DNA from: CAYLLE01 sp964384485
GTDB taxonomy: Bacteria; Spirochaetota; Spirochaetia; CAYLLE01
Direction of reading: 5' to 3'
Assembly: GCA_964384485.1 (NCBI GenBank)
Contig: CAYLLE010000173.1
Coordinates: forward strand, 1-6,031
DNA: 6,031 nucleotides
Shown here in pieces: positions 1 through 6,008 of this stretch. The position numbers and the translations under genes are program-made. Position 1 is the stretch's first letter; each line of letters begins with the position of its first letter. The notes beneath the pieces were generated by a model. It had not been told where the DNA came from. It did no database searches and saw nothing but the letters and a program-made list of their open reading frames with translations.

Positions 1-15
1 CCGGATTGATTTTTA

Positions 16-44
16 TTGCAATTTTGCCGGCAAACTGGTATTCT
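16..44 (+). promoter_or_regulatory. Possible sigma70-type promoter of the regulator gene
   Basis: TTGCAA at 16-21 and TATTCT at 39-44 are separated by 17 bases; each box matches the sigma70 consensus at 4 of 6 positions. Transcription would begin near position 51, about 11 bases before the ATG at 62, giving a very short leader. A 12-bp palindrome (23-34) lies inside the spacer, a typical place for a repressor site. Boxes this weak occur often by chance in AT-rich DNA, and the window starts only 15 bases upstream, so a better promoter could lie outside it. Confidence 0.3.
23..34. promoter_or_regulatory. 12-bp perfect palindrome, candidate operator
   Basis: TTTGCCGGCAAA is a perfect 12-bp inverted repeat with a GC core and AT flanks, the shape of a dimeric-repressor operator (for example LacI family). 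It sits 27 bases upstream of the regulator ATG, between the candidate -35 and -10 boxes. AraC-family proteins usually bind direct repeats, so if functional it may serve a different regulator. No second copy was seen upstream of the transporter genes. Confidence 0.3.
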
Positions 45-46
45 TG

Positions 47-68
47 ATTTCATAGTATTTCATGAAAT
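47..68. repeat. ATTTCAT repeats and start-codon palindrome
   Basis: ATTTCAT occurs as a direct repeat at 47-53 and 57-63, ten bases (one helical turn) apart. The second copy forms the left half of the perfect palindrome ATTTCATGAAAT at 57-68, which spans the regulator start codon at 62-64. The arrangement could be an autoregulatory site or a small structure hiding the start codon. The motif is short and AT-rich, so chance is a real alternative. Confidence 0.25.
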
Positions 69-2344
69 TGTCAAAAGAATTCCGGAAATTATTCATCCCC
101 ATATTTTTAAGCTTCTTCATTATTGTGATGGCAATGAGCAGTTTTTTTGTTCTATATATGAACACAAAAATCGTCGGTACTGTATATAACACAGAAGTCA
201 GGAATCTCAGAAAGGCAGGTGAGGTTACAAAACTCCTCATCGATCAGGCTTCCACCCTGACGCAGCAAATTCACAACGATTATCAGCTGAAGAAGTTATT
301 ATTTTTTGATGAGCTTGAAACGATCGAAAAAATCATATGTATGGAACAATTTAAAACGTATTCATATGTTATTCCCAATCTCCATTCGATCTATCTGTAC
401 AATATGAAACAGGATTTGTTTTTTATCATTACGGCCGAAAAGATTCAGCTCATCCAGCCGTCGGAGGAATTTTTTGATCAGCCCGCCTTATCCATGCTTA
501 CGGACGAAGCTTCGCTGAATACGGGACGGCCTATGTACCGGAAAATACCCTCGAAAGGTTCAGCGGTATATTCCTTTTTCTTCCATTTTTTAGGTAAATT
601 CGCCGATCTTCCGGTGAGTACGGTTATAATAAATTTCTCCGAGCCGTGGCTTCAGCAACAGATACGGCTTTTTTCATTCAATGATAAACAGGAGACCGTT
701 GCCGTAGATACTAATGGAAATATACTGATGGGCGCCGGAAAGAAATCTAAGTTCCTCGGTGATGATTGGGATAGTCTGATAAGTGCTGTCCTTGACGGTG
801 TAACGGGGGAAGAGAATGGAGAAACCGAAGGTTATTTCCTTCGAAATACTCCCCGGAAAACACTATTTACGTATCATTTCCGTGAAGATTTAGGATGGAT
901 TTATATCAGGAAAACGCCGTATGAGGATTTATTAAAACCCCTTGCCGTTATCCGAACTGTCGCTTTGGCGGTTTCAGCACTTTTCCTTCTGGCAACAATA
1001 ATTGTCTCGTTTTTGCTTTCCCGCCGGGTTTACATCCCCTTGCGGCAGGCTTTTTTCCGGAACAGCGAACTGGAGCGGGAACGGGGTGAAGCGTCTGTTC
1101 TAATCAACAGGGAAATGCTTCAGTCTTTTTTTATGGAACCCGATCCTGTTACTCATTCCTCTGTCCTTCGGAATTTGGAAGATATCGAGCTAAAAATTGA
1201 TATTCACCGTCCTGTATACTGTATTATTCTTTCCCTGGACCCGCATGTGCACCGGCAGGATGATGATAAACGTTTGAAAGATGAGATCTGTCTCAGTAAG
1301 GAATTAGATAGAATACGAGAAATATGGGAATCCGAATATCCTTCGGAAACGTTCCTCTTTAAGGGAGGATTAATACTAACGATCCTGAACGATCCGGAGC
1401 ATAAACACGTTTCCGAAGAAGATCTGAGATGTAAGACAACCGATCTTATAAGCATGCTCGCCCGGGATCTCAACACCTCCTTTTCCGCGGTGTTTGATCC
1501 TGTTTCGCAGACCCTAACCGAAGCCGTGGTGAACTTGGCTGATTTAGAGGACGCGGCGGAATACCGGCTGATATTCGGACCGGGATCATGTATCAACATG
1601 CAGTTAATTCGGAAAAGAAAAAGTCTGCAATTTGAAGTTACAAAACAGGAAGAAAACAAACTAACTGCCGCGTTAAACCGACAAGAATTTAAGGAAGCAG
1701 GTCTCGTATGTTTCCAGGTGCTGAACAGAGCCGCGGAGTGCACTCACCGGTCCGTACGGAACGCGTCGATTCGGCTGATATCGGTGATAAACGATGCTAT
1801 GAACCGGTCCACCTCATATGCGCCGTCAAGAACTTCGGTATCTTTCTCCGTTCTGCTTCGGGATGCTCACAACTGTACCAGTGTATGGGAATTAAAAGAT
1901 TTTTTTGTGTCTTTTTTAGATACCATTCAGCGCAGTCTAAATACCGGTCTTGATAATCGGAGAAACGAGATTGTACTCGCGATAAAACGGATAATCAAAA
2001 ATAAATACAATGATCCAAACTTGTCCTCAGTATTGATTTCGGAGGAGCTGGGACTCTCCGCGCCTTACGCCGGCAGAGTGTTTAAGGAAGCGACCGGGAG
2101 TTCTCTTCCCGATTTTATAAACGAATTTCGGACGGAACGAGCTAAGGAGCTGCTGCTCACCACGGACTTATCGATACAGACTATTCTGGAAAAAACCGGA
2201 TATAACAGTACTTCACATTTCTATTCCGTGTTTCGTAAGTTAAACGGATTGACTCCGACTGCTTACCGCTGGAAGGAAAAATCAGAAACTGCGGAGTCTC
2301 CTCAAGAGCTATCTCCGGCTAATCACCAAAACGCGGAAGGATAA
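62..2344 (+). CDS. Membrane-bound AraC-family transcriptional regulator with extracytoplasmic sensor domain
   Basis: This 760-aa protein is a one-component membrane regulator that probably senses a signal outside the cytoplasm and controls the adjacent sugar transporter. In order it shows: a basic N-terminus; membrane helix 1 (about residues 10-33); an extracytoplasmic region of about 260 residues (34-294) of the size and position of a Cache-type sensor; membrane helix 2 (about 295-320); and a cytoplasmic region at about 345-515 resembling the degenerate GGDEF-like segment of large YesN-type regulators. The last part (SLTEA-like helix, then DAAEYRLIFGPGSCI) fits that segment, and no GGDEF catalytic motif is visible. 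The C-terminal double helix-turn-helix covers about 635-737, with the family signature around 703-736 (GYNSTSHFYSVFRKLNGLTPTAYR). The usual small residue early in the signature (eIA..xGF) is replaced, giving ILEKTGY. A 23-residue polar tail follows. ATG 62 is the first possible in-frame start, since a TAG lies at 53-55, and the next ATGs (128, 134) would cut into helix 1. No Shine-Dalgarno site precedes it. The family is confident; the ligand is unknown. Confidence 0.93.
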   Translation: MKLSKEFRKLFIPIFLSFFIIVMAMSSFFVLYMNTKIVGTVYNTEVRNLRKAGEVTKLLIDQASTLTQQIHNDYQLKKLLFFDELETIEKIICMEQFKTYSYVIPNLHSIYLYNMKQDLFFIITAEKIQLIQPSEEFFDQPALSMLTDEASLNTGRPMYRKIPSKGSAVYSFFFHFLGKFADLPVSTVIINFSEPWLQQQIRLFSFNDKQETVAVDTNGNILMGAGKKSKFLGDDWDSLISAVLDGVTGEENGETEGYFLRNTPRKTLFTYHFREDLGWIYIRKTPYEDLLKPLAVIRTVALAVSALFLLATIIVSFLLSRRVYIPLRQAFFRNSELERERGEASVLINREMLQSFFMEPDPVTHSSVLRNLEDIELKIDIHRPVYCIILSLDPHVHRQDDDKRLKDEICLSKELDRIREIWESEYPSETFLFKGGLILTILNDPEHKHVSEEDLRCKTTDLISMLARDLNTSFSAVFDPVSQTLTEAVVNLADLEDAAEYRLIFGPGSCINMQLIRKRKSLQFEVTKQEENKLTAALNRQEFKEAGLVCFQVLNRAAECTHRSVRNASIRLISVINDAMNRSTSYAPSRTSVSFSVLLRDAHNCTSVWELKDFFVSFLDTIQRSLNTGLDNRRNEIVLAIKRIIKNKYNDPNLSSVLISEELGLSAPYAGRVFKEATGSSLPDFINEFRTERAKELLLTTDLSIQTILEKTGYNSTSHFYSVFRKLNGLTPTAYRWKEKSETAESPQELSPANHQNAEG

Positions 2345-2370
2345 CAAAAAACCATATACCTCTTTCTGCC

Positions 2371-2394
2371 TATAGTGAACAAATAGCAAAAAAT
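2371..2394 (+). promoter_or_regulatory. Weak direct repeat upstream of transporter promoter, possible activator site
   Basis: Two ATAG-led half-sites, ATAGTGAACAA (2372-2382) and ATAGCAAAAAA (2383-2393), match at 8 of 11 positions and are 11 bp apart, about one helical turn. They end a few bases before the candidate -35 at 2400, where an AraC-family activator would contact RNA polymerase. Much of the match is A-richness, so this is only a candidate. Confidence 0.15.
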
Positions 2395-2399
2395 CACAA

Positions 2400-2429
2400 T
2401 TGACCGCGGGTAATTTCTCCCTTTACCAT
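2400..2429 (+). promoter_or_regulatory. Candidate promoter of the transporter operon
   Basis: TTGACC at 2400-2405 matches the -35 consensus at 5 of 6 positions. TACCAT at 2424-2429 matches the -10 at 4 of 6, with an 18-base spacer. Transcription would start near 2436, leaving a leader of about 39 bases before the TTG start at 2475, with the Shine-Dalgarno site inside it. The 130-base gap after the regulator gene is the only long intergenic space in the locus and is the natural place for a regulated promoter. A weak -10 is compatible with activator dependence. No terminator was seen between the regulator and this promoter, so read-through is also possible. Confidence 0.4.
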
Positions 2430-2462
2430 CAGAAACGGTTAATCAAATTTTACTGTTATTTC

Positions 2463-2467
2463 AGGAG
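2463..2467 (+). promoter_or_regulatory. Shine-Dalgarno site that fixes the LplB-like start at TTG 2475
   Basis: AGGAG at 2463-2467 lies seven bases before the in-frame TTG at 2475-2477, an ideal spacing. The other possible in-frame start, TTG at 2400, is preceded by an A-rich stretch with no purine-rich GGAG-like site. Confidence 0.7.
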
Positions 2468-2474
2468 CACTGCG

Positions 2475-3392
2475 TTGATAACGAAATTTCAAAGGAAAAT
2501 AAAAAGTCAGTATGTCCTTCTAATCATGCTGATTCCGGGAGTAATCTATTTTGTGGTTTTCCAATACATTCCTATGGCCGGAATACTTTTGGCGTTTAAA
2601 AGCTATTCTATACGGGGAGGTTTTTTCGGAAGCCCCTGGGTAGGATTGGATAATTTTAGATTTCTCTTGCTGTCGGGAAAATTATGGACAGTTACCAGAA
2701 ACACAATCCTCTACAACCTTGTATTTATGGTTACCACCCATTTAGCCGCTATTTTTGTCGCTGTTTTTATCAGTGAGCTTAAAGGGAAACGGGTCAAGAA
2801 AGTGTTTCATTCTATCTTGTTTCTGCCGTACTTTATTTCCTACGTTATTCTGGGCGTGTTTGTTTACAATATTTTGAGTTATGAATTCGGATCTCTGAAT
2901 GCTTTTCTGCGGGCTGTCGGACAATCGCCAGTCAATGTGTATGAACAGAAATGGATGTGGCCCGGTATATTGGCATTTTTCAATCTCTGGAAATGGATAG
3001 GGTACAGCAGCATTATCTATCTTGCTGTGGCTGTTACAATAGACAAACAGCTGTATGAATCCGCTACCCTGGAGGGAGCTTCCATCTGGCAGCGGACCTG
3101 GTATATCACTCTTCCGAACCTTCTGCCGACATTCGTAGTAATCTTTCTCCTGCAGCTGGGAAGAATAATGCGGGGACAGTTCGATTTATTTTACAACATT
3201 ATAGGGAATAACAGTCAGCTTTTTGAAATAACTGACGTGGTGGACACATTCGTTTTCCGATCACTGGTCTATAACTTTGATATTGGAATGAGCACCGCGG
3301 CCGGTTTATATCAATCGGTTTTCGGGCTCTGTATAATCTTGTTCGTGAACTGGCTTTTCCGGAAGCTTAGACCGGATATGGCATTGTTTTAA
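2475..3392 (+). CDS. lplB: LplB-like carbohydrate ABC transporter permease (CUT1 family)
   Basis: Inner-membrane permease that pairs with the next gene product to form the channel of a sugar importer. From TTG 2475 it is 305 aa, a normal length for LplB/UgpA-type permeases. About six membrane helices are visible (roughly residues 14-36, 78-100, 111-134, 163-187, 215-231, 273-295). The ATPase-contact EAA loop is at about 195-214, reading YESATLEGASIWQ and ending in ITLP. Other family marks are IPGVIYFVVFQYIPMAG near the N-terminus, the DVVDTFVFR segment near 254-262 and the ALF C-terminus. The longer reading from TTG 2400 would add 25 residues (rich in H, K, Y, F) not expected in this family, has no ribosome site, and its TTG overlaps the candidate -35. 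The stop is 18 bases before the next gene, so the two are surely co-transcribed. The symbol is a family name; the substrate is not determined. Confidence 0.92.
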   Translation: MITKFQRKIKSQYVLLIMLIPGVIYFVVFQYIPMAGILLAFKSYSIRGGFFGSPWVGLDNFRFLLLSGKLWTVTRNTILYNLVFMVTTHLAAIFVAVFISELKGKRVKKVFHSILFLPYFISYVILGVFVYNILSYEFGSLNAFLRAVGQSPVNVYEQKWMWPGILAFFNLWKWIGYSSIIYLAVAVTIDKQLYESATLEGASIWQRTWYITLPNLLPTFVVIFLLQLGRIMRGQFDLFYNIIGNNSQLFEITDVVDTFVFRSLVYNFDIGMSTAAGLYQSVFGLCIILFVNWLFRKLRPDMALF

Positions 3393-3410
3393 GGCAGCGG
3401 GAGTTAACCA

Positions 3411-4295
3411 ATGAAAAAAATACAAACGGATATTTTATCCTTCAATGTAACCGGTTACATATTCCTTTTTATATTCGCCGCGCTATCGCTATTGCCCTTT
3501 CTGCTGGTACTTTCCGGCTCCCTGACCCAGGAAAGCGAAATTTATAATACCGGATACAAGTTATTGCCTGACAATATAAGTGCCGACGCGTATAAAATTC
3601 TGCTCCGGTCGCCGGATACTATCGGAAGGGCATATATAGTTTCCATGGGTGTTACATTATTCGGTACTGTCACGAGCTTGCTGGTAACATCGCTTACATC
3701 GTATGTACTTTATAGAAAAGACTTTGCCTATCGTCACATTTTCGCAATGTTTATTTATTTTACCAGCATATTTACCGGCGGTCTCGTTCCGACTTATATA
3801 TGGATGGTCAACTTCCTGCATCTTAAAAATACATACCTGGCTATTATTATGCCGACTTTTCTTACTTCGTGGAATGTTCTTCTTCTCAGGAATTTTATGC
3901 GGTCCATCCCTGACGAGGTGGTAGAATCGGCAAAAATTGACGGCGCAAATGATTTTACTATTTTCATTCGTCTTATTCTCCCTCTGGCCGTTCCGGGTCT
4001 TGTTACCATCGGCCTGTTCATAAGTCTTCACTACTGGAATGACTGGGCTCAGGCGAGACTATATATTGAAGAACCGCGTATGTTTACTCTGCCGTTTCTG
4101 CTTTATAACACCATAAATAGAATGGAAGCGCTCTCCAGAACTGTTTCCGGTTCGGGGATCCCTCTTCCGGATATGCCGACTCAAAGTTTAAAACTAGCAA
4201 TTGCGATTATTTCCATCGGCCCGATAGTGTTTCTTTTTCCGGCGATGCAGAAATATTTTATCAAAGGATTAACTGTCGGGGCTGTTAAAGGATAA
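3411..4295 (+). CDS. ytcP: YtcP/LplC-like carbohydrate ABC transporter permease (CUT1 family)
   Basis: Second inner-membrane permease of the importer, 294 aa, the usual length for the MalG/YtcP-type partner. About six membrane helices are visible (roughly 13-34, 76-100, 109-131, 141-162, 193-212, 260-283). The EAA loop is at about 169-191, reading EVVESAKIDGAND and ending in LILP, the site where the ATPase docks. The C-terminus FPAMQKYFIKGLTVGAVKG is close to the family consensus ending in GAVKG. The ATG at 3411 follows GGGAG (3399-3403) by seven bases. It lies between the LplB-like gene (18-base gap) and the SBP gene (45-base gap), so the three form one operon. No ATPase gene is present, as is common in CUT1 systems that use a shared MsmX/MsiK-type ATPase. 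The symbol is a family name only. Confidence 0.93.
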   Translation: MKKIQTDILSFNVTGYIFLFIFAALSLLPFLLVLSGSLTQESEIYNTGYKLLPDNISADAYKILLRSPDTIGRAYIVSMGVTLFGTVTSLLVTSLTSYVLYRKDFAYRHIFAMFIYFTSIFTGGLVPTYIWMVNFLHLKNTYLAIIMPTFLTSWNVLLLRNFMRSIPDEVVESAKIDGANDFTIFIRLILPLAVPGLVTIGLFISLHYWNDWAQARLYIEEPRMFTLPFLLYNTINRMEALSRTVSGSGIPLPDMPTQSLKLAIAIISIGPIVFLFPAMQKYFIKGLTVGAVKG

Positions 4296-4298
4296 AAC

Positions 4299-4311
4299 CC
4301 GGCGTTGCCGG
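4299..4311 (+). other. Small GC hairpin between permease and SBP genes
   Basis: CCGGC (4299-4303), loop GTT, GCCGG (4307-4311) form a perfect 5-bp GC stem just after the permease stop at 4293-4295. It is followed by GGAAAATATTTTT, not by a directly adjacent T-tract, so it is a poor terminator. Hairpins at this position can stabilise the downstream SBP message, giving more binding protein than permease. That role is inferred. Confidence 0.3.
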
Positions 4312-4340
4312 AGGAAAATATTTTTAAGGGGGTAAGGTAG

Positions 4341-5864
4341 ATGAAGAAAATACCTTTACTAATTATTGTTTTATTTATCACCGCGTTAGCTGTTTTTGCG
4401 TCCGGAGAAAAGGAGGTTGGAACTAAGCCTGACCAGACGGAGAAGGTCGAGCTTGTGATGTATCTTCTTGGAGATTCTCAGCCCGATTATGACCGGATGC
4501 TGTCTATCGTCAACACAAAGCTTGAAGAAGATATAAACGCTACGCTGAAAGTGAATTTTACTACATGGTCAGGTTGGGACACCAAGTACAATCTTCTTTT
4601 AAGCGCCGGAGAGGATTTCGACTTGATTTTCGCGGCACAGTGGACCAAATATCAGGAATTCGCCAGGAAAGGAGCATACCTGGAACTGGATGAACTCCTC
4701 CCGAAGTACGCGCCGCGGACCTGGGAGAATATCCCTGAGGATGGTTGGCAGCAAACCAAGGTTGACGGCAGTATATACATGGTGCCCATGAATGCCCTTG
4801 AATTCCAGACACATGGACTTCTCTACAGACTGGATTTAGCAAAAAAGTACGGTATTGGTCCGATAGAAAATATCGAGGACATGGAGAAATTCTTCTATGC
4901 CGTGAAAGAGAATGAGCAGGGAATGCTGCCTTTGAACGCGGGACCCGTGGGACCGGGAAATGAAATAATCCATCTGTTAGTCGCGGAGGATGACGTAAAA
5001 CCTTATCCCTGGGATGAAACTGTAAATAAACTTTTCCGCAGATACTTGGATGAAGATGAATGGTTTCTCCCGATAGAACGGTACGGCACTAAATTCTGGG
5101 AGCGTATGAGGGAATGGTACCAGGCAGGATTTTGGCCGAAGAATATTCTTTCGAGTCAGCTGTCCGCCAGGGACAACCTGAAAAACGGCACAAGTGCTTC
5201 CGCTATTCTTAATACGCCGAACGCGAATGATGACGCAAAACAGATTGTGGCATCCCATCCCGACTGGGAACTGGACTGGTTCAATTTTGAGCATAAATTT
5301 TCGGTTAACAAACGGAGAGCTCTAACCGGTAACGGAATGTCCATTAATGACAACGCGAAAAACCCGGAACGGGCTCTGATGTTCCTGGATTTGGTTCATA
5401 ATAATTTCGATTATTACATGCTCATGACCAACGGTATCAAGGGAGAGCACTGGGAACTGAATGATCAGGGTCATATGGTAATGCCGGAGGGTGTAAATCC
5501 CTCGGAAACCGGATTTGCCTGGGATGCTCCCTGCCCCTGGGGCTGGAGAGAAGAAAAATTTCATCTCGGCGGAATTCTACAGAATCCAAACACGATGCCC
5601 GTGGTTAAGCAATGGTGGGCAACTTGGGCGGAAGACGCGATTTTTAACACCGCGATTGATTTCGCGTTTGATCCTACTCCGGTAACCACCGAACTTGCCG
5701 CTCTGTCCAACGTGCAGTCAACTTATGATAATGTATTTAAATGGGGAGTAATCGACATCAAAGAAAATTTGGAAAAATACAGAAACGAATTAAAGCAGGC
5801 GGGAATCGAAAAGGTACGAACTGAACTGAGCAATCAGTGGAATGAATACCAGGAAAATAAATAA
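4341..5864 (+). CDS. LplA-like extracellular solute-binding protein of a carbohydrate ABC transporter (DUF3502-type C-terminus)
   Basis: Periplasmic binding protein that should capture a carbohydrate and deliver it to the two permeases upstream; 507 aa, in the LplA-family range. An export signal is clear: MKK, a hydrophobic core (residues 4-19), and a signal peptidase I-type VFA site after about residue 20. The mature protein starts SGEKE, with serine where a lipobox would have cysteine, so it is probably not lipidated. The core has typical SBP features, including the strand WSGWDTKYNLLLSAGEDFDLIF (about 76-97) and GAYLELDELLPKY (111-123). The last 65-70 residues (FDPTPVTTELAAL at 443-455, then YDNVFKWGVID and LKQAGIEKVRTEL) match the DUF3502 pattern. 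The protein is rich in Trp (for example 399-402 and 425-429), which suits sugar stacking. ATG 4341 follows AAGGGGG (4326-4332) by eight bases. It is the last gene of the operon, before the terminator. The substrate is unknown. Confidence 0.93.
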   Translation: MKKIPLLIIVLFITALAVFASGEKEVGTKPDQTEKVELVMYLLGDSQPDYDRMLSIVNTKLEEDINATLKVNFTTWSGWDTKYNLLLSAGEDFDLIFAAQWTKYQEFARKGAYLELDELLPKYAPRTWENIPEDGWQQTKVDGSIYMVPMNALEFQTHGLLYRLDLAKKYGIGPIENIEDMEKFFYAVKENEQGMLPLNAGPVGPGNEIIHLLVAEDDVKPYPWDETVNKLFRRYLDEDEWFLPIERYGTKFWERMREWYQAGFWPKNILSSQLSARDNLKNGTSASAILNTPNANDDAKQIVASHPDWELDWFNFEHKFSVNKRRALTGNGMSINDNAKNPERALMFLDLVHNNFDYYMLMTNGIKGEHWELNDQGHMVMPEGVNPSETGFAWDAPCPWGWREEKFHLGGILQNPNTMPVVKQWWATWAEDAIFNTAIDFAFDPTPVTTELAALSNVQSTYDNVFKWGVIDIKENLEKYRNELKQAGIEKVRTELSNQWNEYQENK

Positions 5865-5867
5865 AGA

Positions 5868-5890
5868 CGGAAAGAGAAAAACTCTTTCCG
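5868..5890 (+). other. Perfect 9-bp hairpin immediately after the SBP stop
   Basis: CGGAAAGAG (5868-5876), loop AAAAA, CTCTTTCCG (5882-5890) form a perfect 9-bp stem beginning four bases after the TAA. It is followed by CCTAAATCAG, with no T-tract, so it is not a classical terminator on the + strand. Read on the - strand, the stem is followed by the T-rich TCTTTATTTATTTTC, so it could weakly stop transcription arriving from the right. A role in protecting the mRNA 3' end is the other possibility. Confidence 0.5.
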
Positions 5891-5904
5891 CCTAAATCAG
5901 TTGT

Positions 5905-5932
5905 GTCCGGCGGATTTTCCGCCGGACTTTTT
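5905..5932 (+). terminator. Rho-independent terminator of the transporter operon
   Basis: GTCCGGCGGA (5905-5914) and TCCGCCGGAC (5918-5927) form a perfect 10-bp, GC-rich stem with a TTT loop. TTTTT at 5928-5932 follows directly, then ATTATA. This is a textbook intrinsic terminator 40 bases after the SBP stop and marks the end of the operon. Confidence 0.9.
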
Positions 5933-5969
5933 ATTATACCGCGCATGATACAACTATTCCAGATTACCA

Positions 5970-6008
5970 AATGCGACTCCAGCAATTCCCGGTGATCACA
6001 TTCGCATT
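5970..6008. repeat. Spaced inverted repeat AATGCGA / TCGCATT in the right-end intergenic DNA
   Basis: AATGCGA at 5970-5976 and TCGCATT at 6002-6008 are perfect 7-bp inverted repeats with 25 bases between them. The palindrome AATTTATAAATT follows at 6011-6022. The 99 bases from 5933 to the window end carry no supportable gene on either strand, so these repeats may belong to the control region of the next locus. The arms are short, so chance is possible. Confidence 0.2.

Noticed and set aside
13..240. 75-codon - strand frame across the regulator start
   Set aside because: It is antisense to the first membrane helix of the regulator, and its hydrophobic stretch is the by-product of AT-rich DNA.
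1204..1743. 179-codon open frame on the - strand inside the regulator gene
   Set aside because: It lies wholly within the well-supported regulator reading frame, has no ribosome site or recognisable domain, and is rich in R, S and C as expected from an antisense shadow.
1708..1953. 81-codon + strand frame inside the regulator
   Set aside because: It overlaps the regulator in another frame, in a region where the regulator shows continuous sense; no domain or ribosome site supports it.
2345..2399. Terminator between the regulator and the transporter genes
   Set aside because: I looked for a stem followed by a T-tract after the regulator stop and found none, so the regulator message may read through into the transporter genes.
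3657..4031. 124-codon and 75-codon - strand frames opposite the second permease
   Set aside because: Both are antisense to conserved permease sequence including the EAA loop; composition is that of a shadow frame.
5758..5985. 75-codon - strand frame crossing the terminator region
   Set aside because: It runs through both hairpins and into the SBP C-terminus, has no ribosome site and no recognisable product.
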